In this document: piece by piece, positions 35,070-43,285 of the stretch
How positions within the stretch are numbered: position 1 is the stretch's first letter
Layout: each line of letters begins with the position of its first letter
Assembly: GCA_009694195.1 (NCBI GenBank)
Contig: SHVQ01000020.1
Coordinates: 1 to 49,478 of the forward strand
Length of the DNA: 49,478 nt
Reading direction: 5' to 3'
From: Rhodospirillales bacterium
GTDB taxonomy: Bacteria; Pseudomonadota; Alphaproteobacteria; Rhodospirillales; SHVQ01
Program-made: the position numbers and the translations under genes
Notes under the pieces: model-generated
What the model was told of the DNA's origin: nothing
What the model saw: the letters and a program-made list of their open reading frames with translations, nothing else
Database searches by the model: none

Positions 35070-35119
35070 GGCCCGTTGGCTTCCACGACGTCCAAGTCTT
35101 CTGCCAGTCCCCACATACA

Positions 35120-35150
35120 AAACCCCGCCCTCAAGAGGGCGGGGTTTCCT
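35120..35150 (+). terminator. Rho-independent-type terminator after the DUF350 gene
   Basis: AAACCCCGCCCTC (35120-35132) pairs perfectly with GAGGGCGGGGTTT (35135-35147), followed by CCTTT. It closes the YgiB/YgiC/DUF350-like operon. The rest of the 35070-35331 gap contains no clear gene. Confidence 0.8.
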
Positions 35151-35331
35151 TTGGATGCACTTGGCATCGCCCGATCCTAGACCGGGCCTAGCTGTTCAAC
35201 GATTTATGTCACTTTGCTGGTCAGGCGGATTCAGCTTCCTAACCTCCAGTGCACTTATCCGAAACAGTCCGAACTCAAGTGCGGGTGAAACATAGCACAA
35301 TCGACGGCGTTTTGCGACTCTTCCGTCCCGT

Positions 35332-35622
35332 TCAAGCGCCTGAATAGCTCGCCATCGCCGCCAGAATTTCGCCCACCAGCTCCGCGGAATCGGTGAACTT
35401 GATTCCCGACAGGCCTTCCCGATTCCAGACCGCCGTCCCCACCACTTTTCCGTAGGGATCCATGTTCAGCGTGACCTCCGCGCCCTGCTTCAACGGGGAA
35501 GCGAGGCGGATCATGGCCCCGCCGAGCGAGATATCGGAAACTTCGCAAGGAACGGCGCGGCTGCCGACGAGCAACTGTGCCGTCGAGACGTATGAATGCC
35601 GCTCGAATTCACGCTGGTGCAT
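35332..35622 (-). CDS. PilZ-domain protein, predicted c-di-GMP receptor
   Basis: The 96-aa protein consists of a single PilZ domain. Both c-di-GMP motifs are intact: R4xxxR8 in REFER and D30xSxxG35 in DISLGG. It probably binds cyclic di-GMP and acts by contact with another protein in motility, polysaccharide or surface control. It is last in a minus-strand run that includes the efflux genes; whether it shares their transcript is not clear. It has no fused effector domain. Confidence 0.88.
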   Translation of the reverse strand: MHQREFERHSYVSTAQLLVGSRAVPCEVSDISLGGAMIRLASPLKQGAEVTLNMDPYGKVVGTAVWNREGLSGIKFTDSAELVGEILAAMASYSGA

Positions 35623-35634
35623 GACAGACCCAGG

Positions 35635-36060
35635 CTAGACGAGAAGCCGGCTTACGTCGATGGCGATGGGGCGCGGGTTCCAAACGGGCGAGTCGATGCC
35701 CCTGACCGCCCCGCCGGCGAAGCGTTCAAGCTCCAGCACGTGATAGGCACCCGGCGCGTGCCGAACCCAACCGCGTTCGGGACAGACGATGAGCAGGCGT
35801 TGATTGGGAGGAGACTTTCCGTGGTACGTCCATTTCGGCACGGCGAGGAAGCGCGAGTCCTCCGACCACACCATGGAGGGATTGCAGTCTTCGACCGCCT
35901 GATCGCCGAGTTGCAACGTTCCCCGGGTCGGCGCACCCATCGCGATCTCGGAGGCTTCGTCCATGACCGCAACGCGGGTGCCGTCCGGGCTGACGACGCG
36001 AACCGGGCCGACATGCCAAGGGGAAATGGCGGGGGAACCGACGCCTTCGACGCCCGGCAT
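35635..36060 (-). CDS. Unknown 141-aa protein with WD/TolB-like strand motifs
   Basis: The product has no signal peptide. It contains VVSPDGTRVAVMDEASEI and SMVWSEDSRFLAVPKW, which look like two blades of a TolB/WD-type beta-propeller, too few for a closed propeller. It may be a fragment or a small domain. AGGACGC lies just before ATG 36060. It starts five bases after the upstream gene's stop, so the two are probably co-transcribed. Function is unknown. Confidence 0.65.
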   Translation of the reverse strand: MPGVEGVGSPAISPWHVGPVRVVSPDGTRVAVMDEASEIAMGAPTRGTLQLGDQAVEDCNPSMVWSEDSRFLAVPKWTYHGKSPPNQRLLIVCPERGWVRHAPGAYHVLELERFAGGAVRGIDSPVWNPRPIAIDVSRLLV

Positions 36061-36065
36061 GCGTC

Positions 36066-36377
36066 CTAGCGCGGTTTCCGATCGGCCGGACAGCTTGCGT
36101 CACGCGTGACTGCGGCGTCCGAGCCCGCGGTCTTCTCGCGGGCCGCCTGCGAGGGCGATGAGACCGCTTCGCCCGCCTTTGCGGCCGACGCCTGCTCGCA
36201 GCGAATGCCGGCCTCCCTGGGCTCGACGGGACCGCCCGAGCCGCCGGGCTTGACGAGGTGAGGCAGCATGGGAGGGGCGATCGAATGCGGACCCGAGGCG
36301 CTGGACGACTGCGCCATGGCCACGTTCGCCGCAAGCACGATCGCGAGAGCCGCCGATAACGCCAGTCGTGCGCGCAT
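36066..36377 (-). CDS. Small exported protein of unknown function
   Basis: The 103-aa product begins with a signal peptide (MRARLALSAALAIVLAANVAMAQ, given here as residues 1-23 only in outline) cut after AMAQ. The mature part is short, rich in Ser, Ala and Pro, and holds two cysteines (GIRCEQ and ASCPAD). AAGGAT is six bases before ATG 36377. The frame is open much further upstream, but that is antisense-type shadow over the efflux genes. It lies between a DHA2 pump and the 141-aa gene on the same strand. Confidence 0.65.
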   Translation of the reverse strand: MRARLALSAALAIVLAANVAMAQSSSASGPHSIAPPMLPHLVKPGGSGGPVEPREAGIRCEQASAAKAGEAVSSPSQAAREKTAGSDAAVTRDASCPADRKPR

Positions 36378-36427
36378 GATCCTATCCTTCAATACGTTCC
36401 TCCCGGGCCAGCGGGGGCGGTCGTAGC

Positions 36428-37939
36428 TTAAGCGTTTTTCGGCGGGCGCGCTTCCTCTTTCTGCATGAAAAAGGCGAGCGCAACGCAGCCGGCCGTGAGC
36501 AACGCGAGGGTTTGGAAACTGTTCACGTAGGCGATCATCAGCGCCTGCCGGGAGATCTCGTCGTCGAGAGCCGCCAAGCCCGAAGTTCGGCCGAGGTCCC
36601 AGGCATCCGGGATCGGCATATGCCTTTCGGATTCGACATAAGGCGTGACGTGCCCCGCGATGACGGAGTGATTGGCCTGCGCCTCGCGGACGAGCTTCGT
36701 GACCATGACGGAAACGCCGAGGCTGCCGCCGATGCTCTGGACGAGGGAAAAGATGCTGGTGCCGTCCGGGCGGTAGCGCACCGGCAGGGTGTCGAACGCG
36801 AGCACGTTGATCGGAATGAACCCGAAGCCCGACCCCATCCCGAAGATGATCGCGGCGATGAGGATGTCCCCGGGGTCGACGCTCGGCGTGAAGCCGGAGA
36901 TCTGCCAGCAGCCGACGGCGATGAGCAGGAAGCCGAACGCGATCACCAGGCGCTTCTCGATGAACCGGATGAGAAGGCCCGAGATGACGCTCGCCGGCAT
37001 CGAGGCGGCGCCGCGAATGGCCATGACCATGCCGGCGGTTTCCGTCGGATAGCGGCGGAGGTCCTGGAGGAACGCCGGCAGCAGGACGAGAAAAGCCAGC
37101 ATCAACCAGACAAAAACGAACGACAGCACGAGCCCGATCGTGAAGTTGCGGTCGCGGAACATGCGAGGATCGAAGAACGGCCTTCGGGCCGTGAACGTAT
37201 GGACCAAAAAGACATAGAAGCAGGCCGCGGCGATGCCTGCGCTGACGACGATCTCCGTCGACTCGAACCAGTCGAGCCGCCCGCCGCGGCTCAGCATGAG
37301 CTGAAAGGCCGCCATGCTGATCGCGAGCATGGAATAACCGAAGAAAGAGATGCGCGAACGGCGCCGTTGCGCGCCCTCGGGCAAGAAGAGATAGACCATG
37401 ATCAGCGCCAGGATGCCGATCGGCAGGTTGAAGAAAAACGCCCACCGCCAGCTCTGGTACTCGGTTGCGTATCCGGCAACCACCGGGCCGAGCACGAGAC
37501 CAAACACCTGGCCCATGCCGAGAAGGCCGAGCGTCGTGCTCATCTCTTCCCGCGGGTGGGTATCGAGCAGGGTCGCTTGGCCGACGGGCACGAGCACCGC
37601 GCCGAACACTCCCTGCATGAACCGCGCGACAATCACCCCGACGAGGGAATCGGAGACGCCGGAGAGAAACGCGGTCACCACGAACCCCGAGACCGCGATC
37701 AGGAGCAGCCTGCGGCGCCCGAGCCAGCCGGTGAGCACGCTGGTCAGCGGGACCATCGCGACGACGGCCACCAGATAGGCGGTGACGACGATGGAGATTT
37801 CGTCCTGGGTTGCCGAAAACGCTCCCTGCATGCGGGGCAGCGTCACCGCGGCGATGGACGAATTGAGGGGGTGGAGAAACGACTCCACCATCACAGTCCA
37901 TAGGATGAGGCGCCGCCGGCGACTGTCCGTCGTCTGCAT
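36428..37939 (-). CDS. DHA2-family MFS efflux transporter (EmrB-like), copy 2
   Basis: The 503-aa inner-membrane protein has fourteen predicted helices and DHA2 signatures (VTLPRMQGAFSATQDE; FMQGVFGAVLVPVGQA; GPVVAGYATEYQSWRW). Membrane segment 1 reads LNSSIAAVTLP, with Asn26 where EmrB/QacA-type pumps have a functional Asp. It is adjacent to a close paralogue (gap three bases) and probably co-transcribed from 40629. It would export hydrophobic compounds if coupling is retained, but the Asp-to-Asn change makes its energetics or role uncertain. Confidence 0.9.
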   Translation of the reverse strand: MQTTDSRRRRLILWTVMVESFLHPLNSSIAAVTLPRMQGAFSATQDEISIVVTAYLVAVVAMVPLTSVLTGWLGRRRLLLIAVSGFVVTAFLSGVSDSLVGVIVARFMQGVFGAVLVPVGQATLLDTHPREEMSTTLGLLGMGQVFGLVLGPVVAGYATEYQSWRWAFFFNLPIGILALIMVYLFLPEGAQRRRSRISFFGYSMLAISMAAFQLMLSRGGRLDWFESTEIVVSAGIAAACFYVFLVHTFTARRPFFDPRMFRDRNFTIGLVLSFVFVWLMLAFLVLLPAFLQDLRRYPTETAGMVMAIRGAASMPASVISGLLIRFIEKRLVIAFGFLLIAVGCWQISGFTPSVDPGDILIAAIIFGMGSGFGFIPINVLAFDTLPVRYRPDGTSIFSLVQSIGGSLGVSVMVTKLVREAQANHSVIAGHVTPYVESERHMPIPDAWDLGRTSGLAALDDEISRQALMIAYVNSFQTLALLTAGCVALAFFMQKEEARPPKNA

Positions 37940-37942
37940 CGT

Positions 37943-39478
37943 TCACGTCCCCTGCCGCGCCGGTCCCGCCACCCGCCCGACACTGCGCAAGAGCAGCGAG
38001 AGCAGGGCCACCGCGCAGGCGACCGCCGCCATCCATTGGAAGTCGCTGACGTAGGACAGCATCAAGGCCTGGTTGGAGACGACGGCGTCGAGCGCCGCCC
38101 GCCCGGACGGATCCGCCAAGTCCCACGCGTCCGGCATCACGAGGTTCTGGCGGAGCTCGGTGTACGGCGTCACGTAGCTCGCGAGGAGCGCGTGGTTGAT
38201 CTGGGATTCGCGCACGAGATTGGCGACCATCAGCGAGACGCCGAGACTGCCGCCGATGTTCATCACCGACGACATCACGCTCGTGCCGTTGGAGCGGTGG
38301 CGCACCTCGAGTGTGGCAAACGTGAGAACGTTGACGGGAACGAACGCGAAGCCCGAGCCGACCCCGAACGTGAGCGCCGCGATCATCACGTCGCGGTAGC
38401 CGACGTCGGCGGTGAACTGGGCGATCTGCCAGCACGCGAGACCGACGCCGAAAAAACCGAAGGCGGCCACGATGCGGAGGTCCATCCAGCGATTGAGATA
38501 GCCGGCGATGACGCTGGCCGGCATCGACACCATCGCCCGGATTCCCATCACGACTCCCGCGGCCTCGATGGGGTAGCCCCGGAGCTGCTGGAGGAAGGCC
38601 GGGAACAGCACGAGGAAGGCGACCATCAGGAACACGAACCCGAACCCGCACAAGACCCCGATCACGTAATTCCAGTCGCGGAACATGGCCGGGTCGAGGA
38701 ACGGATTCGACGACATCCACATGTGGACGCAGAAGACGTAGAAGCAGCCCGCCGAGACGCCGGCCAGGAGAACGATCTCCGTCGACTCGAACCAATCGAG
38801 ACGGCCGCCGCGGCTCAGCAGAATTTGCAGCGCGGCGACGCTGATGGCGAGCGGCGCGTAGCCGAGGTAATTGATCGGAACGGTGCTCTTGTGGTCGGAC
38901 TCCGGCACGAACGCCCAGATCATGACGAACGCGAGCAGGCCGATCGCCACGTGGACGGCGAAGATCCAGCGCCAGGTCTGCGCTTCGGTCACGTATCCGG
39001 CGGCGGTCGGGCCGATCGAGAGGCCAAGCACCATGGCCATTGCGAGGTAGCCGAGCGCGGCCCCGACTTCGTCGCGCGGGTGCGTGTCGAAGATCGTCGC
39101 CTGGCCGACCGGGACGAGGCCCGCGCCGAACGTCCCCTGCAGGAACCGGAAGATCACCATTTCGAGCAGTGATTCCGACCGGCCCGCCATGACCGCCATC
39201 AGGATGAAGCCGCCCACGGCCCAGAGCAGCACCCGCTTCCGCCCGACCCGGGTGCTGATCGCGCCGGCGATCGGCGTGAACGCGACGATGGCGACGAGAT
39301 AGGTGGTGACGACGAGGGAAACTTCGTCCTGCGTGGCCGAGAACGATCCTTGCATCCGCGGCAGCGTCACCGCGACAAGCGAAGAGTCGAGCACCGACAA
39401 CATGGATTCGAGCATGACGGCGCAGAGGATGAGACGCCGTTGAACGACCGTGGTGGCCGCCGATGCGGCCGCGGTCAC
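37943..39478 (-). CDS. DHA2-family MFS efflux transporter (EmrB-like), copy 1
   Basis: The 511-aa inner-membrane protein has fourteen predicted helices. Segment 1 is LDSSLVAVTLP with the conserved Asp31, followed by SFSATQDEVSLVVTTYLVA and RFLQGTFGAGLVPVGQA. It is the better match to a working EmrB pump. The ATG at 39478 overlaps the adaptor's stop by four bases (ATGA), so these two form the core pump pair. The TolC at 19343-20734 could supply the outer-membrane channel. Confidence 0.92.
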   Translation of the reverse strand: MTAAASAATTVVQRRLILCAVMLESMLSVLDSSLVAVTLPRMQGSFSATQDEVSLVVTTYLVAIVAFTPIAGAISTRVGRKRVLLWAVGGFILMAVMAGRSESLLEMVIFRFLQGTFGAGLVPVGQATIFDTHPRDEVGAALGYLAMAMVLGLSIGPTAAGYVTEAQTWRWIFAVHVAIGLLAFVMIWAFVPESDHKSTVPINYLGYAPLAISVAALQILLSRGGRLDWFESTEIVLLAGVSAGCFYVFCVHMWMSSNPFLDPAMFRDWNYVIGVLCGFGFVFLMVAFLVLFPAFLQQLRGYPIEAAGVVMGIRAMVSMPASVIAGYLNRWMDLRIVAAFGFFGVGLACWQIAQFTADVGYRDVMIAALTFGVGSGFAFVPVNVLTFATLEVRHRSNGTSVMSSVMNIGGSLGVSLMVANLVRESQINHALLASYVTPYTELRQNLVMPDAWDLADPSGRAALDAVVSNQALMLSYVSDFQWMAAVACAVALLSLLLRSVGRVAGPARQGT

Positions 39479-40629
39479 GACCCGCCTTTGATCCAGGCCA
39501 GCGCCGTCGTGACGATGGAGGGAAGGACCCGTTCGTGGCCGGTGTCGACCTCGACGACCACGCTCATGCCCGCGCGCAGCGGAGGATCGTTCGGCCCTGT
39601 CGCGATCGCGAGCCGGACCGGCAGGCGCTGGACGACTTTCACCCAGTTGCCGGACGCATTCTGCGGCGGCAGCAGCGCGAACTCCGCCCCCGTCGCCGGA
39701 CTGATGCTTTCGACCGTCGCCGTCCAGTCGCGCTCGGGATAGGTGTCGATGCGGATTTTCGCCTTCTGCCCGACGCGGACATGGGTGAGGTCGGTCTCCT
39801 TGAGGTTGGCCTCCACCCAGACATAGCCGATGCGCACCATGCTGAAGATGGGGGCGCCCGCCCGCACGTGCTCGCCCACTTGCAGGTCCATGTGGCTGAC
39901 GATGCCCGCCACCGGGGCGAACACGGAGGTGCGGCGGAGATCGAGCCCCGCTTGGTCGACGGCCGCCATCGCCTGCAGCACCTCCGGATGCTTTTCCTTC
40001 GGCGCGTCCGGATTTCCGCCGAGACTCGCCACCACCTGTTCGATCTCCTGGCGGATGCCTTGAGCCTTTTGCTGGGCGTTGCGGAAATCCCGGCGCGCCT
40101 CGTCGAACTTGGACTGCGAGATGATGCCCTTGTTGCTCAACTGGTCCTGGCGATCGGAGATCGTCCGGTAGTAGTCGATGTCGCCTTCCACGAGCTTCAG
40201 CTCCGCCCCCTTTTGCCGGTAGGTCGCGCGGCGGACGTCGATATCCTGCATCGCGCGCTTGAGCTGCGCTTCGGCGCGCTGGAGCGCGATCTGGTATGGC
40301 CGGTCATCGAGCCGGAAGAGCATTTGCCCGGGCTTCACGACTTCGTTGTCGCGGACGGCGACTTCGACCACGCGCTCCGACAGATCGGTGCTGACGACGA
40401 TCTTCTCGGCCTTTACGTAAGCGTTGTCGGTCGAGACGTACCGCGCGCTCACGATGTAGTAGTAGGCGCCGGCGGCGAGCAGCGCCACCGGCCCGAGAAG
40501 CATGAGCGTCCCTTGAAACAGAACCCGACGCGCGCGGCGGCCACGGCGGCCCTGCTGCGAAGCGACAGGGCCTTCGGCAACGTCCGCCGCCAGGGTTCGC
40601 GAAGTTTGCTGCTTTTCGCTTCCGTCCAT
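39475..40629 (-). CDS. EmrA/HlyD-type membrane fusion (adaptor) protein
   Basis: The 384-aa adaptor has one N-terminal transmembrane helix (about residues 42-60) after a basic cytoplasmic tail, then the biotinyl-lipoyl half-motif RYVSTDNAYVKAEKIVVS, a long alpha-helical hairpin and a beta-barrel region (GIVSHMDLQVGEHVRAGAP). It should span the periplasm and link a DHA2 pump to TolC. I start at ATG 40629 (GAGGGCGGG upstream); the frame is open to 40764, but that part reads as non-coding. It is the first gene of the efflux operon. Confidence 0.9.
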   Translation of the reverse strand: MDGSEKQQTSRTLAADVAEGPVASQQGRRGRRARRVLFQGTLMLLGPVALLAAGAYYYIVSARYVSTDNAYVKAEKIVVSTDLSERVVEVAVRDNEVVKPGQMLFRLDDRPYQIALQRAEAQLKRAMQDIDVRRATYRQKGAELKLVEGDIDYYRTISDRQDQLSNKGIISQSKFDEARRDFRNAQQKAQGIRQEIEQVVASLGGNPDAPKEKHPEVLQAMAAVDQAGLDLRRTSVFAPVAGIVSHMDLQVGEHVRAGAPIFSMVRIGYVWVEANLKETDLTHVRVGQKAKIRIDTYPERDWTATVESISPATGAEFALLPPQNASGNWVKVVQRLPVRLAIATGPNDPPLRAGMSVVVEVDTGHERVLPSIVTTALAWIKGGS

Positions 40630-40822
40630 CCCGCCCTCTTGCGGGTCGGCCGCTGCTTCAACGTGCCGACGCAACCGCCGGCATCTTGCCGCAACTGGTC
40701 CGCACAAAAGTATAACGGCTCGATGGAGGCGAAGCCATCTGAATTCCACCGACTTTCGCTGCAACGCGGCGATTGCCGGTGATAAGGTTTCGGCGCGTCA
40801 ATGCGAGGGGGGCAACGGGACG

Positions 40823-41821
40823 ATGGCGAACGCATTCGAATACATCCTGCCGCCCGAAATCTATCGCGGCGCCTTGGTGTCCGATCCGAACGAGGTGCGG
40901 GTCAACAAGCTCATTCAGCCTTGGGACGGAAGCGAATCCGCCGACGTCGCCATTCTCAGCGTGCCGTTCGCCCGCGCGTCGCAGCGGGGCGACAGCGGCG
41001 CCGGCAAAGGGCCGGCCGGCATCCGCCAGGCGTTCGCCATCAACACGACCTATAGCCCGGACTTCGACGTCGACCTGAAGTGCCTCAGCGTGCGCGATAT
41101 CGGCGAGGTGCGGCTCCACATCACGGACATCCTGCGCTGCCACCGCAACATGGAGGAAGCCGTTGTCGAGCTCTACAAGGCCGTCGGCGACACGCTCCTC
41201 GTCCTTCTCAGCGGCGACAACTCGGGCACCTGCCCGCTCGTGCAGGGCTATTGCCGCGCGCACAACGGGCGGCCCCTCGGCATCATCCACTTCGACGCCC
41301 ACAACGACGTGCGCGTGCTCGATCACGGCGGCCCCAGCGACGGAACGCCCTTCCGCGGCATCCTCGAGGGCCCGGCGAGCGTCGAGGGACGCAACCTGGT
41401 GCAGCTTGGCATCCACGGCTTCATGAACTCGTCCACCTACAAGAAATACTGCGACGACAAGGGCGTCACCGTGATCACCGCCCGCCAGATCCGCAAGCGC
41501 GGCATCGAGACGGTGATCGATGAAGCGCTCCGCATCGCGGGCGACGGCACCGACGGCATCTTCGTCACCGTCGACATCGATTGCCTCTCCAGCGTCTACG
41601 CGCCGGGATCGGGCGCGTCGACGCCCGAAGGCATGAATGCCTGGGACATGGTGGAAGCGATGTTCATCCTCGGCCAGCACCCGAAGGTGAAGGCGCTCGA
41701 GGTCTGCTGCATCGACCCGCTCCTCGACGTCCGTATGGCGACCGTCAAAATGGGGGCGAGCGCGGTGCTCACCCTTCTCGGCGGCTTCGTCATCCGGAAG
41801 ACCGGCGGGCGGGGGTACTGA
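40823..41821 (+). CDS. Ureohydrolase (arginase/agmatinase) family protein with altered active site
   Basis: The 332-aa protein has the arginase fold, which hydrolyses guanidino compounds using two metal ions. DAHND (Asp158, His160, Asp162) and VDIDC (Asp251, Asp253) keep five metal ligands. The first ligand motif, normally GGDHS, reads SGDNS with Asn133, and the SHGTPF motif that carries the proton-shuttle His reads SDGTPF (Asp174). The usual DP after the last Asp pair is also absent. It may act on an unusual substrate or with one metal. It has no family-typical neighbours. ATG 40823 follows GGGGGGCAACGGGACG. Confidence 0.82.
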   Translation: MANAFEYILPPEIYRGALVSDPNEVRVNKLIQPWDGSESADVAILSVPFARASQRGDSGAGKGPAGIRQAFAINTTYSPDFDVDLKCLSVRDIGEVRLHITDILRCHRNMEEAVVELYKAVGDTLLVLLSGDNSGTCPLVQGYCRAHNGRPLGIIHFDAHNDVRVLDHGGPSDGTPFRGILEGPASVEGRNLVQLGIHGFMNSSTYKKYCDDKGVTVITARQIRKRGIETVIDEALRIAGDGTDGIFVTVDIDCLSSVYAPGSGASTPEGMNAWDMVEAMFILGQHPKVKALEVCCIDPLLDVRMATVKMGASAVLTLLGGFVIRKTGGRGY

Positions 41822-41979
41822 CCGTCCTTTTGGATGACGAATCGCTGACTGCGCGGCACACGTTTCCCATGCGTTCCCCGCCGGACTTGTGACCTCCGTC
41901 ACTGCCTCCCGTGAGCCGCCGGCTAAAATGGCGGCGAGGTCAGAACGACCTTTAAAAAAGCAGAAAACGGGAGCGTCAA

Positions 41980-42099
41980 ATGACCAACGTTCAAGTCATT
42001 ACACACGACAGGCTTTATTCGGTTGTCCGCATCGCCGCCGGCCTGCTGATTGGCTTGCTGCTCGGCTTCATGACCCTTTCGGTCTCGATTTTCGCCTGA
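41980..42099 (+). CDS. Small single-pass membrane peptide (39 aa)
   Basis: A short frame with a good ribosome site (GGGAG at 41969-41973, six bases before the ATG) encodes a peptide with a charged N terminus (MTNVQVITHDRLYSVVR) and one hydrophobic segment (IAAGLLIGLLLGFMTLSVSIFA, about 22 residues, residues 18-39). It ends 81 bases before the aldo/keto reductase. No family is recognised. It is supported only by its start signals and composition. Confidence 0.45.
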   Translation: MTNVQVITHDRLYSVVRIAAGLLIGLLLGFMTLSVSIFA

Positions 42100-42180
42100 T
42101 CGATCGCGTCGCTTCTTCGGGCGATTGGGAAAAGCGCGCCCCCCTGGTAGTCTCGGCCGTTCGCAGAAACCAGGGGGCCC

Positions 42181-43281
42181 ATGATCGCCGGTCGCGCCAC
42201 GACGGAAGGAACCCAGCGCTACCGCGCCCGCACGTCCGAGGCCGCGGCCGGCCACTTCCGCGATGTGGACCGCCTCGCGTGGTCGTCGATCGGGATCGGG
42301 ACCTACCTCGGGAACTCGGACGCAGCGACCGACCGGCTGGTGACCGCGGCAACCGTCGCTGTGGTCGGCGGCGGCATCAATGTGATCGATACCGCGGTCA
42401 ACTACCGCTACGAGCGGGGCGAGAAGAGCGTCGGTGCGGCGCTCGCCGAGCTCATCGGCAAGGGCGGGATCAAGCGCGACGAGATCGTCGTCTGCACCAA
42501 GGGCGGGTTCCTCCCCCACCCGGACCGCGGCCGCTGGTTCCAGCGCGAATACGCGGCGAAGGGAACGGACGGGATCGGCATGAAGGACCTCGTCGCCGAC
42601 AGCCACTGCATGCACCCCGCCTACCTGGCGGGCGAGATCGAACGGAGCCGGGCCAACCTCGGCCTCCAGACGATCGACGTTTACTACGTCCATAACCCGG
42701 AGTCGCAGCTCCGGCACGTGGACCAGGCCACCTTCGATGCCCGCATCGCGGCGGCCTTTGTCCGGCTCGAGCGCGCGGTCGCCGAGGGCACCATCGGCGC
42801 CTACGGCCTCGCCACGTGGGGCGCCTTTCGCGTGCCGGAAGGGCAGCCCGGCCATATTTCCCTCGCCCGCATGAAAGACCTCGCCCGGCGGGCGGCCAAG
42901 GGCGGCGCCGACCATTTCCGCTTCATCCAGCTCCCCCTCAACTTGGGCATGCGCGAAGCGGTCGAGTTGCCGACCCAGAAAGTCGGTGGGCGCCTGGTGC
43001 CGGCGATTCCCGCCGCCGCGGTGCTCGGCCTGCATCCGGTCGCCAGCGGCTCCATCGCGCAAGGGGGCCTGAAAGCCCTTCCCGTCTGGATCGCGGACCG
43101 CATGGGAAAAGATTTTGCCAGCGATCATCAAAGAGCCCTCCAGTACACGCGGAGCGCGCCCGGCCTCGCCGCGGCGCTGATCGGCATGAAGCAGCCGGCG
43201 CACGTGCAGGAGAACGTGGCCTTGGCCAAAGTTCCGCCGCTCGGGCCCCAAGCCTTCGCCGGCCTTTTCCGCCGGGCTTGA
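42181..43281 (+). CDS. Aldo/keto reductase
   Basis: The 366-aa NAD(P)H-dependent enzyme has the AKR catalytic set: Asp70 and Tyr75 in IDTAVNYRYERGE, Lys107 in VVCTKGGF, and the His in VYYVHNPESQ. It reduces aldehydes or ketones in the cytoplasm; the substrate is not known. It is slightly longer than the 320-340 aa norm, with an insertion after FLPHPDRGRW. It converges with the MFS gene on its right with a four-base gap. Confidence 0.9.
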   Translation: MIAGRATTEGTQRYRARTSEAAAGHFRDVDRLAWSSIGIGTYLGNSDAATDRLVTAATVAVVGGGINVIDTAVNYRYERGEKSVGAALAELIGKGGIKRDEIVVCTKGGFLPHPDRGRWFQREYAAKGTDGIGMKDLVADSHCMHPAYLAGEIERSRANLGLQTIDVYYVHNPESQLRHVDQATFDARIAAAFVRLERAVAEGTIGAYGLATWGAFRVPEGQPGHISLARMKDLARRAAKGGADHFRFIQLPLNLGMREAVELPTQKVGGRLVPAIPAAAVLGLHPVASGSIAQGGLKALPVWIADRMGKDFASDHQRALQYTRSAPGLAAALIGMKQPAHVQENVALAKVPPLGPQAFAGLFRRA

Positions 43282-43285
43282 GCGC

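Noticed and set aside
36066..38795. A 909-codon open frame on the minus strand
   Set aside because: It overlaps the two DHA2 pump genes in another frame on the same strand and has Arg/Pro-rich shadow composition. Only its last 103 codons (signal peptide onward) look real, and these are annotated.
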